A stretch of 58,878 nt of DNA, taken from the NCBI RefSeq assembly GCF_004004555.2, contig NZ_SACP01000037.1, positions 1 to 58,878 on the forward strand. The letters run 5' to 3'. Both the position numbers and the translations under genes were made by a program. Positions 25,525-34,117 of the stretch are shown piece by piece. The notes under the pieces are model-generated. The model searched no databases, had not been told where the DNA came from, and saw nothing but the letters and a program-made list of their open reading frames with translations. Source of the DNA: Methylobacterium oryzihabitans. Its GTDB lineage: Bacteria > Pseudomonadota > Alphaproteobacteria > Rhizobiales > Beijerinckiaceae. Position 1 is the first letter of the stretch; each line of letters begins with the position of its first letter.

Positions 25525-26649
25525 ATGACCGCACGCCTGTTCGAGCCCGTGAACCTTCGCGGCGTCACCCTGCGCAACCGCGTGGTGGTGCCGCCGATGT
25601 GCCAGTACTCGGCCGAGGACGGCGTGGCCGGCGACTACCACCTCGTCCATTACGGCCGCTTCGCGCTCGGCGGCGCCGGCCTCGTCATCCTGGAGGCGAC
25701 CGCGGTGGTGCCGGAGGGGCGCATCACCCACGGCGATCTCGGCCTGTGGTCGGAGGCCCACGGCGAGGCGCTGGCGCGGATCGCGCGCTTCCTCAAGGCG
25801 CAGGGCGCGGCGGCGGGGGTGCAGCTCGGCCATGCCGGCCGCAAGGCCAGCATGCAGCGGCCGTGGTACGGCAACGGTCCGCTCGGCCCCGAGGATCTCG
25901 CCCGCGGCGACGCGCCGTGGGAGATCGTCGCCCCGAGCCCGGTGGCGATGGACGAGGGCTGGCTGGTGCCGGCGGAGCTGACGCCGGCCGCGATGGCGGC
26001 GCTGACCGGGGCGTTCGCGGCCGCCGCCGGCCGGGCCGAGCGGTCGGGGTTCGACGTCATCGAGCTGCACTGCGCCCACGGCTACCTGCTGCACTCGTTC
26101 CTGTCGCCGCTCACCAACCACCGCACCGACGGCTATGGCGGCGACCGGGCCGGGCGGATGCGGCTGCCGCTGGAGATCGCCCGGGCCCTGCGGGCGGCGT
26201 GGCCGGCGGACAAGCCGCTGTTCGTGCGGGTCTCGGCGGTGGACGGGATCGAGGGCGGCCTGACCCTCGACGACACCCTGGCCTTCGCGCGGGAACTGGA
26301 GGGTATCGGGGTCGACGTGCTCGACTGCTCGTCGGGCGGGCTCGCCGGCTCGGCGACCGCGGCGCGGGTGCGGCGCGATTACGGTTTCCAGGTCGGCTTC
26401 GCCGAGGCGGTGAAGCGCGAGACCGGCATAGCCGCGATGGCGGTGGGGCTGATCGTCGACCCGGCCCAGGCCGAGACGATCGTGGCCGAGGGCCGGGCCG
26501 ACCTCGTGGCGGTGGGGCGCGAGGCGCTGGCCGACCCGAACTGGGCGCTGCGGGGGACGGGCGGCTACGCGGCGTGGCCGCAGCAGGCCGGCTGGTGGCT
26601 GGAGCGCCGGGCCGGGGACATCGAGCGGCTCGGCCCCTGGCGGGGGTGA
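25525..26649 (+). CDS. Old Yellow Enzyme family NADH:flavin oxidoreductase (YqjM-like)
   Basis: An FMN ene-reductase of 374 residues. PPMCQYSAEDG carries the flavin-tuning Cys of the YqjM-like class. QLGHAGRKAS and ELHCAHGYLLHSFLSP hold the FMN and substrate-binding His pair, and AVGLIVDPAQAE and VAVGREALADPNW bind the FMN phosphate. All expected residues are present. It reduces activated C=C bonds with NAD(P)H; together with the upstream hydrolase and downstream 3-hydroxyacyl-CoA dehydrogenase it suggests a small catabolic cluster. The natural substrate is not evident. Confidence 0.93.
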   Translation: MTARLFEPVNLRGVTLRNRVVVPPMCQYSAEDGVAGDYHLVHYGRFALGGAGLVILEATAVVPEGRITHGDLGLWSEAHGEALARIARFLKAQGAAAGVQLGHAGRKASMQRPWYGNGPLGPEDLARGDAPWEIVAPSPVAMDEGWLVPAELTPAAMAALTGAFAAAAGRAERSGFDVIELHCAHGYLLHSFLSPLTNHRTDGYGGDRAGRMRLPLEIARALRAAWPADKPLFVRVSAVDGIEGGLTLDDTLAFARELEGIGVDVLDCSSGGLAGSATAARVRRDYGFQVGFAEAVKRETGIAAMAVGLIVDPAQAETIVAEGRADLVAVGREALADPNWALRGTGGYAAWPQQAGWWLERRAGDIERLGPWRG

Positions 26650-26746
26650 CCCCTGGGGATTCCAAGGGGCGAGGAGCCCTTTGGCGGGTGGTCAGGGCGG
26701 CGCCCTGACTTCGGCGCAGCCGACAGGGCCGCGCCGGCTTCGGCCA

Positions 26747-26926
26747 ATCGTCGGGGCTGCGCCCCGACTTGGGCCAATCATCAGGGCTGCGCCCCGACTT
26801 GGGCCGATCGTCGGGGCTGCGCCCTGAATTGGGCCAATCATCAGGGCTGCGCCCCGACTTGGGCCGATCGTCGGGGCTGCGCCCTGAATTGGGCCAATCA
26901 TCAGGGCTGCGCCCCGACTTGGGCGC
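26747..26926. repeat. Six tandem 30-bp units in alternating types (60-bp higher-order repeat)
   Basis: Units start at 26747, 26777, 26807, 26837, 26867 and 26897. Each is a variant of ATC-g/a-TC-g/a-GGGCTGCGCCC, then gacttgggcc or gaattgggcc, and two versions alternate. Each unit can form a small hairpin, GGGGC-tgc-GCCCC. The block is flanked by copies of GGCGCAGCCGACAGGGC (26714-26730 and 26921-26937). There are no spacers, so it is not a CRISPR array. It fills the 305-base gap between the oxidoreductase and the dehydrogenase. Confidence 0.9.
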
Positions 26927-26954
26927 AGCCGACAGGGCACGGAAGGATTCGGCG

Positions 26955-27908
26955 ATGAGGAAAGAGATCGCGGTCGTCGGCGGCGGCCTGATGGGGCACG
27001 GGATCGCGCTGGTGCTGGCGCTCGGCGGGCACGGGGTTCGGATCACCGACACCAGCGCCGAGACGCTGGCGCGGGTGCCGGGGCTGATGGCGGCGGCGCT
27101 CGGCACGCTGCGCGAGGCCGGCGCGGTCGGCGACGACTGGACGCCCGAGCGCCTCGCCGGCGCGGTGCGGGTGTCGCCCGACCTCGCCGCGACGGTCGAT
27201 GGCGCCGACCTCGTGATCGAGGCGATCACCGAGAACCCGGAGGCCAAGCGGACCCTGTTCGCCGCGCTCGACCGGCTGCTGCCGGCGGACGCGGTGATCG
27301 CCTCGAACACGAGCTACCTCGACGTGTTCCCGCTGATCCCGGAGGCGCGCCAGGGCCGGGCGCTGGTGATGCACTGGTACACCCCGCCCTACATCGTCGA
27401 CCTCGTCGACGTGGTGCCGGGTCCCGCCACCGATCCGGCGGTGATCGAGGAGGCGCGCCAACTGATCCTCGGCCTCGGCCAGGTGCCGATCGTGCTCAAG
27501 CGGTTCATCCCGGGCTACGTCGCCAACCGGATCCAGTCGGCGATCTCGGCCGAGATCTACCACCTGCTCGACGAGGGGATCGCGACGCCGCGCGAGATCG
27601 ACGACGCGATGATCCACGGGCTGGCGCTGCGCATCCCGGTGCTCGGCCACCTCGCCAAGGCCGACTTCACCGGCATCGAGCTGCTGCGCCACGCGCTGGC
27701 CAATGCGAGCTACAGCCCGCCGGAGCCGCGCACCCGCTCGGAGTCCCTCGACGCGCTGTCGGCGGAGGGCCGCACCGGGGTGATGGCGGGCCGCGGCTTC
27801 TTCGACTGGGGCGGGCGCGACCCGGCGGAACTGTTCGCCGACCGCGACCGGCGGCTGCTGGCGCTCAAGCGGGCGATGCGCGAGGTCGGGCGGATGGAGG
27901 GGGCGTAG
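26955..27908 (+). CDS. 3-hydroxyacyl-CoA dehydrogenase family protein
   Basis: The 317-residue protein has an N-terminal Rossmann fold (VVGGGLMGHGIA, Gly-rich NAD loop at residues 8-13; the conserved ASNTSYLDV stretch; and MHWYTPP). The C-terminal helical domain is typical of short HCDH enzymes (IPGYVANRIQSAISAEIYHLL). It would oxidise a 3-hydroxyacyl-CoA or a related beta-hydroxyacid with NAD. GGAAGGA lies 7 bases before the ATG, which fixes the start. The frame is open upstream through the tandem repeat, but that part encodes only a low-complexity peptide. Confidence 0.9.
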   Translation: MRKEIAVVGGGLMGHGIALVLALGGHGVRITDTSAETLARVPGLMAAALGTLREAGAVGDDWTPERLAGAVRVSPDLAATVDGADLVIEAITENPEAKRTLFAALDRLLPADAVIASNTSYLDVFPLIPEARQGRALVMHWYTPPYIVDLVDVVPGPATDPAVIEEARQLILGLGQVPIVLKRFIPGYVANRIQSAISAEIYHLLDEGIATPREIDDAMIHGLALRIPVLGHLAKADFTGIELLRHALANASYSPPEPRTRSESLDALSAEGRTGVMAGRGFFDWGGRDPAELFADRDRRLLALKRAMREVGRMEGA

Positions 27909-28053
27909 CCTCCGATCGGGCGAGCGAGGAGGCGTCGCCGCAAGTCGGGCCGGTGGAGGGAGGGCGTCGCCGCCCTTGGCCGGAGGAGGGGCGTAGCCGC
28001 CCTCGGCCGCGGCGCTATAGTGGCGGCCCCGGCCCCGAGAGAGAGACGCCTCC

Positions 28054-29058
28054 ATGTTCGAGTTTCCTGTCCTGCTCGGTGACATCGGCGGCACCAACGC
28101 GCGCTTCGCCGTGCTGGAGCGGCCGGAGGGCGAGGCGGTGGTGCTCGACCACGAGCGCACCGCCGACCATCCGGATCCGAGCTCGGCGATCCGGGCGGCG
28201 CTGGCCAAGGGCGGCGGCGGGACACGGCCGCGCTCGGCGATCCTCGCGGTGGCGGCCCGGGTCGACGGGCCGGCGGTGCAGCTCACCAACGCGCATTGGG
28301 TGGTCGCGGGCGAGCGGATCGGCCGCGACCTCGGGCTGTCCCGCTGCACGGTGGTCAACGACTACGTGCCGGTGGCGGCGGGCGCGGCCGGGCTCGATCC
28401 CGCCGGGGCCGACCGCTCGCTGCTGGAGCCGATCGGCGGTTCCTGCACCCCGGGCCGGGGCGCCCGGCTGGTGCTCGGGCCCGGGACCGGGTTCGGCGCC
28501 GCCGCGCTGGTGCCCTACGGCCGGCAGCTCGCCATCGTGTCGACGGAGGCCGGCCACGCCGATCTCGGGCCGTGCGACGAGGAGGAGGCGGGGTTCTGGC
28601 CGGGGATCGACCGGGTCGGGGGCCGGGTGACCATCGAGGCGCTGCTGTCGGGCCCGGGGCTGGTGCGGCTGCACGCGGCCTTGCGGCGGGCGCGGGGCGG
28701 CCCGGAGGAGACCGACCCGGCGGCGATCACCGCCCGCGGGCTCGACGGCGAGCCGCTGGCGCGCGCGACCCTGGAGCGATTCGCGACCCTGCTCGGGCGG
28801 GTCTGCGGCAACCTCGCCCTCACCTTCCTGGCGACCGGCGGGGTCTATATCGGCGGCGGCATCGCGCCCCGGATCCTGCCGGTGCTGCAGGCGGGCGGGT
28901 TCCGGCGCGCCTTCGAGGACAAGGCGCCGTTCGGAGCGATGATGGAGACGATCCCGACCTGCGTCATCACGGTGGCCGACCCGGCCTTCGCCGGCCTGTC
29001 GGCGCTGGCGCGGGAGCCGGCGCGCTTCGCCTACGAGGGGCAGGTGTGGGAGGGGTGA
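28054..29058 (+). CDS. glk: Glucokinase
   Basis: A 334-residue glucokinase of the bacterial Glk family: it phosphorylates glucose with ATP in the cytoplasm. Seen: LLGDIGGTNARFAV (phosphate 1 motif), VVNDYVPVA with the catalytic Asp, LGPGTGFGAA (ATP binding), STEAGHADLGP (sugar binding) and GGVYIGGGIAPR near the end. A GAGAGAGA purine tract precedes the ATG. The 145 bases upstream hold GC-rich repeats of GGCGTAGCCGCC-like sequence. The gene stands alone, convergent with the HARE-HTH gene. Confidence 0.93.
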   Translation: MFEFPVLLGDIGGTNARFAVLERPEGEAVVLDHERTADHPDPSSAIRAALAKGGGGTRPRSAILAVAARVDGPAVQLTNAHWVVAGERIGRDLGLSRCTVVNDYVPVAAGAAGLDPAGADRSLLEPIGGSCTPGRGARLVLGPGTGFGAAALVPYGRQLAIVSTEAGHADLGPCDEEEAGFWPGIDRVGGRVTIEALLSGPGLVRLHAALRRARGGPEETDPAAITARGLDGEPLARATLERFATLLGRVCGNLALTFLATGGVYIGGGIAPRILPVLQAGGFRRAFEDKAPFGAMMETIPTCVITVADPAFAGLSALAREPARFAYEGQVWEG

Positions 29059-29065
29059 GCGGTCC

Positions 29066-29566
29066 TCACCCGCGCCCGGCCTCCGACGGCGGGCGCCCGG
29101 CCTCCGCGGCGGCGTAGACCGCGTCGCCGAGGCGGCGGACCGGGCCGTTGCCCTGGGCGCGCTTCCACAGCCGGGTGTTGAGCGCCGCGACCGGGTCGTG
29201 CCCCGGCAGGGTGAGCCCGCTCGCGGCGAGCCTTTCCCAGATCTCGGCGGCGTGCATCGGCCGGCCGGCGCCGGACAGGACCGCGAGGGCGGCCTCGATC
29301 AGGCGCCGCCCCTCCTGCCGTGGGCCGTCCTGGCGCAGGTTGTTTTGGCGCGGGTCGCTTTGGCGCGGGCCGCCGGCCTGCGGCGGGGCGGGTGGCGCCG
29401 CCGGGACCGCCTCGGGCGCAGTGGCCGGGGCCGCGACGCCCCCGAGGCGGCGGCCGAGCTCGAGGTAGAGCTCGTGCTCGCCGATCAGCCGGTCGAGGGC
29501 GGCCCGCTGGCGCCGCAGCTCCTCCAGCCGCGCCTCGGCCTGCGTCTCGGACGGGAATGACGTCAT
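29066..29566 (-). CDS. HARE-HTH domain protein with coiled-coil N-terminus
   Basis: The 166-residue protein begins with an acidic/basic helix (LEELRRQRAALDRLIGEHE, about residues 12-32) that may be a coiled coil. A Pro/Ala/Gln-rich linker follows, with repeats of PRQ and LRQ. The C-terminal winged helix (LIEAALAVLSGAGRPMHAAEIWERL, then ALNTRLWKRA) fits the HB1/ASXL HARE-HTH fold. HARE domains are thought to bind DNA or link chromatin and restriction functions. The ATG at 29566 begins the recognisable protein; the frame upstream is open but unlikely to be coding. Role unknown. Confidence 0.65.
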   Translation of the reverse strand: MTSFPSETQAEARLEELRRQRAALDRLIGEHELYLELGRRLGGVAAPATAPEAVPAAPPAPPQAGGPRQSDPRQNNLRQDGPRQEGRRLIEAALAVLSGAGRPMHAAEIWERLAASGLTLPGHDPVAALNTRLWKRAQGNGPVRRLGDAVYAAAEAGRPPSEAGRG

Positions 29567-29675
29567 GGCCCGTGTCCGCTCCTGCCAGCGGGACCGAGTC
29601 CCGCCCTGCGCAGAATAGGAATATTCCGTTCGGGGGCAAGACTGGCGCGGGGAATTCCCGTTCTCTCGCAGCCGG

Positions 29676-31130
29676 CTACCGCTCCGCGCGCGGCACGAAG
29701 TACGGCGTCGGCGCCAGCTCGTCGTCCTCGTGGGCGCGCATCCGCTCGGCGTAGCGGTCGGCGTCGGCGAGAAAGAGGTCGCGCACCAGCGCCTGCGCGA
29801 GCCGGGTCGCACCGATGCCGAGGCCGGGAATGTCGCCGGCGAGCGCGCCGTGGCTGAGCGTGACGCCCCAGTTGAAGACGTGGATCCGGCTCAAGGCCGG
29901 CATCGCCCCGGGGACGCGCTCGCGCAGCTCCAGGCCGTCGCCGAGATACGGGAAGCGGGCGGCCTCCGGGTGGGCGGCGGCCTCGTGCGGGGCGACGCGG
30001 TCGCCCCAGGTCAGGATCGCGTCGCGGAAGGCGGCGAGTTCGGGCCGCTGCACGAGGTCGACGTCGAAGCCCGTCGCGACGATCGCCGCCTCGACCGGGT
30101 AGCGGCCGCGGGCGGTCTCGACCACGAGCCCGTCCGGTCCCTCGCTCACCCCGGTCCAGCCCTCGCCGAAGCGGATCCGGAAGCCCGGATGGCGGGTGCA
30201 GCGCAGGACCGATTCGTGCGGCGGCGGCGTGCCGGCCGCCAGGATGTGGGTGGCGAACCGCCAGCGCGCGTCGTCGTCGAGGCCGGCATAGCCGCGCAGG
30301 AAGCCCGGGAAGGAGGCCCATTTCGAGGTGTTGACCTGGGGAAAGTGCCGGCGGCGCACGAACAGCGTCACCTCCGCGGCCCCGGCCTCGAGGGCGGTGG
30401 CGGCGTTGTCGACCGCCGAGGCGGAGGCGCCGAGCACCGCGACCCGGCCGCCGCGCAAGGCGGCGAAATCGATCGGGTCGGCGGCGTGCAGCACCCGCCC
30501 GCCCCCGCCGAGCTCAGGGCGGCGCCGGCCGCCGGAGCCCTCGCGGCCGCAGGCGAGGACGACCTTGCGGGCGAAGACCGTCTCGGGCCCGGACGGCCCG
30601 TCGAGGGCGGCGGCGACCAGGCCGTCGCCCGCGGCCGGCGCCAGCGCCGTGACCGCGACCCCGTTCTCGACCGGGATGCCGGCGGCGTCGCGCACGAACA
30701 GCAGGTAGCGCAGCCAGTCGAGGCGCGGGATCTTGCCGAGGTCGCGCCAGCCCGCCTCGCCCGCTTGCGCCTCGAACCAGGCCCGGAAGGTCAGGGAGGG
30801 AACCCCGAGATCCGGCCCGGTGAGGTGCTTGGGCGAGCGCAGGGTCTCCATGCGGGCGAAGGTGCCCCACGGCCCCTCGGCGCCGCGGGCGGCGCGGTCG
30901 ACCACCCGCAGGTTCGACACGCCCTCGCGCAGGAGCGCGAAGGCGGCGGTCTGGCCGCACATTCCGGCGCCGACCACCAGCACGTCGAGGGCCGGGCGCC
31001 CGTCCGGCCCGGTCGCCGGCAGCGTCCAGGCGGCCGGCGGGTGGTTGAGGCGCGCGAGGTCGCGCCGGACCTCCCGCGCGAGGCGGGCGAGGCCGTCGGC
31101 CGCCCCCGGTCCGGTTTCCGTTCTGGTCAA
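29676..31130 (-). CDS. FAD-dependent oxidoreductase, flavin monooxygenase-like
   Basis: The 484-residue protein has a dinucleotide fold VLVVGAGMCGQTAAFALL binding FAD and a second GGRVAVLGASASAVDNAA binding NAD(P)H. IVATGFDVDL is the typical later motif of flavin-containing monooxygenases. No ATG lies in frame close upstream. TTG at 31130 preceded by GGGGACGG is the best start, an unusual choice. Substrate unknown; family members hydroxylate N, S or ketone groups. It follows repA on the same strand, 101 bases away, with no sign of functional linkage. Confidence 0.82.
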   Translation of the reverse strand: MTRTETGPGAADGLARLAREVRRDLARLNHPPAAWTLPATGPDGRPALDVLVVGAGMCGQTAAFALLREGVSNLRVVDRAARGAEGPWGTFARMETLRSPKHLTGPDLGVPSLTFRAWFEAQAGEAGWRDLGKIPRLDWLRYLLFVRDAAGIPVENGVAVTALAPAAGDGLVAAALDGPSGPETVFARKVVLACGREGSGGRRRPELGGGGRVLHAADPIDFAALRGGRVAVLGASASAVDNAATALEAGAAEVTLFVRRRHFPQVNTSKWASFPGFLRGYAGLDDDARWRFATHILAAGTPPPHESVLRCTRHPGFRIRFGEGWTGVSEGPDGLVVETARGRYPVEAAIVATGFDVDLVQRPELAAFRDAILTWGDRVAPHEAAAHPEAARFPYLGDGLELRERVPGAMPALSRIHVFNWGVTLSHGALAGDIPGLGIGATRLAQALVRDLFLADADRYAERMRAHEDDELAPTPYFVPRAER

Positions 31131-31231
31131 GGCACCGTCCCCGCTCCGCCCGCTCCCGTGCAGGTTGTGCGCCCGTTCCCGGTCTTCCGAAGGACTATTC
31201 CCATCCGGGTATTCCCCCTCCGCCGCGCCGG

Positions 31232-32368
31232 TCAGGCGCCGGCCGCCGCCGGCTTCCGGGAGGCCGGCCGGCCCGCTCCCCTGCCCGCCCCCTTCGCGGC
31301 GGGTCCTCGCCCCGCGGGCCTGGGCGGCACCAGCAGGGCGCCGGGATCGGCGGGCTGGAGCTGCATCCCGGTGTCGTCGAGGGTGAGCGGCAGCTTCGGA
31401 AACACCTCCTTGAGGTGGGCGACGTCGGCCTTGAACGCCTGCCGGAAGCTGCGCAGGGAGGCGTTGTCGGCGCCGAACTGCTTGTGGAGGTTGTCCCAGG
31501 TCAGGCGCAGAGGGCGCTGGAGGGCGCGCAGGCGGTAGCCGACCCAGAACAGCAGGTCGAGCTTGCGCGCCGAGCCCGAGAAGGCGCGGGCGGCCCGGAT
31601 GTCGACCGGCAGGGCGTGCCTGATGAGGTTGTCGTAGAAATCCTGGTGGAACTGCACGGTCTTCGACCACGACAGGGCGTCGTCGCCGGTGCGCCACAGG
31701 TCGAGCCGGCGGAACGGCGGCATGGTCAGGGTCGAGGAGCGCGCCTGCCCGTCCCACAGGCCGATCTGCATCGTGCAGGCGGCGAGCCGGTTGAGCTGCT
31801 CCTTGAACTGCCGGATCGTCCCGCGCTCGCCGCCGGTGACCGCGAAGCCCATCTCGCGCATGAAGCCCGACAGGCTGTCGGCGACCGCGATCGTCGGACT
31901 GCGCTGGCGCACCGCCTCGGTGCACAGGTGCAGCAGCACCAGCCGGGCCTTGGGGCCGTAGGGCAGGCCCTGGAACTCCATCGCGCCGGTGGCCGGGTTC
32001 TTGATCCGCCCGGCGAGCAGGCTCAGCGTGTTGCGGCCGTACTCGCGGAAGAACTCGTGCTGGTCGCCGGGGTCGCGGTAGGGCAGGCCGCACAGGGCGA
32101 GCACCGAATGGATGTGCTGGATCGTGTCCGGCCCGGTCGGCTCGGATTCGATCACCAGCCGCACGGCGTCGCGCCGGCGCTGGTCGCGGCCCATGGCGGC
32201 GCGGGCGGCCTCCGACTGCCGCGCCTGCGCGCGCTCGGCGTCGCGCAGGGCCTGCCGGTGGGCGATGTGCTCGACGATGACGGCGAACAGGAAGCCTCCG
32301 CGGGCCGCCTCCAGCTCGGCGCGCAGGTCCTCGTCGTGGATCGCCGCGATCTTGGCCTCGATGCCCAT
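31232..32368 (-). CDS. repA: Plasmid-type replication initiator RepA
   Basis: The 378-residue protein fits the plasmid-encoded RepA family: EFFREYGRNTLSLLAGR, FQGLPYGPKARLVLLHLCTEAV, SLSGFMREMGF, WSKTVQFHQDFYDNLIRHALPVDIRA and SARKLDLLFWVGYRL are the conserved blocks. It would bind iterons and open an origin. A set of 22-bp iterons lies 300-540 bases upstream of its start, exactly where such an origin belongs. The C-terminal 40 residues are low-complexity Gly/Ala/Arg. The surrounding genes are chromosomal, so this is either an integrated-plasmid relic or a domesticated initiator. No partition (parAB) gene is nearby. Confidence 0.88.
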   Translation of the reverse strand: MGIEAKIAAIHDEDLRAELEAARGGFLFAVIVEHIAHRQALRDAERAQARQSEAARAAMGRDQRRRDAVRLVIESEPTGPDTIQHIHSVLALCGLPYRDPGDQHEFFREYGRNTLSLLAGRIKNPATGAMEFQGLPYGPKARLVLLHLCTEAVRQRSPTIAVADSLSGFMREMGFAVTGGERGTIRQFKEQLNRLAACTMQIGLWDGQARSSTLTMPPFRRLDLWRTGDDALSWSKTVQFHQDFYDNLIRHALPVDIRAARAFSGSARKLDLLFWVGYRLRALQRPLRLTWDNLHKQFGADNASLRSFRQAFKADVAHLKEVFPKLPLTLDDTGMQLQPADPGALLVPPRPAGRGPAAKGAGRGAGRPASRKPAAAGA

Positions 32369-32675
32369 CCCGTCCGTCGTGGTTCGCCGCCCCGGCCGAC
32401 GCCCGGCCCGGATCCCCGGCGCCGGGTCCGAGAGCCCGCCGCCGATTCGCGAAATGCAGCCTGCCCGATTCGGCTCCCGGGATTCCGGTGCCCCCGGCGG
32501 GTTTTCCCGGGATTCCCGCGAGTCGTCCCCACAATCCTCGCTCCGGCCCGGTTCGGGGGCCCGCGGACCTTACCCCGCCGCGGATCGCCGCCGCCTGTGG
32601 GCGGGGCTGTGGGCGGCCTGTGGGCCGGGCGGGCACCGGCCGGTGGGCCGGCGGTGCGGCGCCTGTGGGCGGGCG

Positions 32676-32904
32676 GCGCAGAGATCGATACGGGGTCCGG
32701 CCGACCAGGGAAACGTCGCGCAGAGTCCGATACGCGAGCGATCCGCCTCGGTGCCGGGATTCCAACGGCTTGGGACGACCCCGGCGCCGAATCCGATGCG
32801 CGACCACGCCGAATCCGATGCGCGAGCGCCCGGAATCCACGCAGACTTCGATGCGCACCTGCGCAGAGTCGGATGCGGACCCGCGCAGAGTCGGATGCGT
32901 GAAC
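32676..32904. repeat. Seven 22-bp iterons upstream of repA (putative replication origin)
   Basis: Direct repeats near the consensus GCGCAGAGTCsGATGCGnGA begin at 32676, 32718, 32786, 32808, 32839, 32861 and 32883. The last three are back to back at a 22-base period, as are the two at 32786 and 32808. That is two turns of DNA, as in iteron origins. They occupy the otherwise gene-free 842 bases between repA and mazG. The adjacent 32905-33020 is AT-rich and could be the melting region. Four copies of a CTGTGGGC motif lie at 32593-32672. No consensus DnaA box was recognised. Confidence 0.8.
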
Positions 32905-33020
32905 AGCCATCAAGTCATTGTCATAACGGCAGAAATCGCCCCTCCATATAACCTTCATAACGGACTCTCTGAGACTCCTCTTCCGATAGGAAGCCTATAG
33001 GGATCCGATTCCGTTCGGTT
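32905..33020. other. AT-rich stretch next to the iterons (candidate DNA unwinding element)
   Basis: This is the most AT-rich part of the repA-mazG interval, with runs such as CATATAACCTTCATAACGG. It directly adjoins the last iteron. In iteron plasmids the opening region has this position. It could instead hold the mazG or an outward promoter. Confidence 0.4.
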
Positions 33021-33210
33021 TGAAGAACATCTGCATGATCCTGGGACAACCCTCGCGATCCCCTGGAATAAGATGGAATACGGCAATTTCATCAATCGCA
33101 TGGCCGAGCCGCTCCGGACCGGCCTGCGGCCGCTTCCGCGCGGGCTCCCGGATGCGTAAGAGCGGGGACAACCGCGCCGATCGGCGGCGTCGGGACCCAA
33201 CGAGGCCCGC

Positions 33211-34050
33211 ATGAGCGACGCTGCCAGCGCCCCGATCCCCGGTTCTCCCGCCGGCTCCGAGCGCGGAATCGACCGGATCCTCGCGATCATGGCGCGGCTG
33301 CGCGACCCGGAGCACGGCTGCCCGTGGGACCTGGGGCAGAGCCCGGCGAGCATCGTCCCGTTCACGATCGAGGAGGCCTACGAGGTCGCGGAGGCGGTGG
33401 AGAGCGGGGATCCGCTGGAGCTGAAGGACGAGCTCGGCGACCTGCTGTTCCAGGTCGTCTTCCAGGCCCGCCTCGCCGAGGAGGCGGCGCGGTTCCGGTT
33501 CGACGACGTCGCCCACGCCATCGCCGACAAGATGGAGCGGCGCCACCCGCACATCTTCGGCGGGGCCGAGGCGCTCACCGACCCGGATGCCGTCAAGGCG
33601 CAGTGGGCCGAGATCAAGGCGCGGGAGCGCGCCGCCCGCCCGCGCCCGCCGGCCGGGATCCTCGACGGGGTGCCCCTCGCCCTGCCGGCTCTGGCCCGGG
33701 CCGAGAAAATCTCGCGCAAGGCGGCCTCGGTCGGGTTCGACTGGCCCGAGACCGCCGAGGTGGTGGCGAAGGTGCGCGAGGAGACCGCCGAGGTCGAGGA
33801 GGCGCTGGCCGCCGGCGACCGCGCCGCGGTGGCGGAGGAGATCGGCGACCTGCTGTTCTCGGTCGCCAACCTCGCCCGCCATGCCGGGATCGACCCGGAG
33901 GAGGCCCTGCGGCAGGCCAACCGCAAGTTCCAGCGCCGCTTCTGCGCGATGGAGGCCGAGCTGGCGGCGCGCGGCCTCGGCCTCGCCGGGGCGGGGCTTC
34001 CCGCGATGGAGGCGGCGTGGGGGACGGTGAAGCGTCGCGACAAGGGCTGA
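33211..34050 (+). CDS. mazG: Nucleoside triphosphate pyrophosphohydrolase MazG
   Basis: MazG hydrolyses NTPs and dNTPs to monophosphates, cleaning the nucleotide pool. The 279-residue protein has two MazG modules, each with the acidic metal-binding pattern: EEAYEVAEAVE with ELKDELGDLLFQ (about 53-85), and EETAEVEEAL with VAEEIGDLLFS (about 190-220). CPWDLGQSPASIVPF precedes the first. Length and layout are normal. Start chosen at ATG 33211 with a weak ACGAGG ribosome site; nothing in frame upstream looks better. Confidence 0.95.
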   Translation: MSDAASAPIPGSPAGSERGIDRILAIMARLRDPEHGCPWDLGQSPASIVPFTIEEAYEVAEAVESGDPLELKDELGDLLFQVVFQARLAEEAARFRFDDVAHAIADKMERRHPHIFGGAEALTDPDAVKAQWAEIKARERAARPRPPAGILDGVPLALPALARAEKISRKAASVGFDWPETAEVVAKVREETAEVEEALAAGDRAAVAEEIGDLLFSVANLARHAGIDPEEALRQANRKFQRRFCAMEAELAARGLGLAGAGLPAMEAAWGTVKRRDKG

Positions 34051-34080
34051 GGCCGCGGCCGGGGCGAGCGCCGTCCCGGC

Positions 34081-34109
34081 TTGACGATCCGTATGGCGCC
34101 ATATGATAT
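34081..34109 (+). promoter_or_regulatory. Promoter with palindromic operator for the MarR-type gene
   Basis: TTGACG (34081-34086), 17-base spacer, TGATAT (34104-34109): a near-ideal sigma-70 promoter. The perfect palindrome ATGGCGCCAT (34093-34102) lies in the spacer. TATGGCGCC recurs at 34092 and 34107, overlapping the -10. A repressor bound there would block polymerase, so autoregulation by the downstream MarR protein is likely. Transcription should begin about 34116, only 2 bases before the ATG. Confidence 0.72.
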
Positions 34110-34117
34110 GGCGCCTG

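Noticed and set aside
26747..26926. Possible CRISPR array from 30-bp repeats
   Set aside because: Units are contiguous with no unique spacers and there are no cas genes.
26769..26954. N-terminal extension of the 3-hydroxyacyl-CoA dehydrogenase through the repeats
   Set aside because: The extension encodes only a repeated low-complexity peptide, and a good ribosome site lies right before ATG 26955.
32676..32904. Possible CRISPR-like direct repeats
   Set aside because: 22-bp back-to-back repeats next to repA are iterons; no spacers of constant length.
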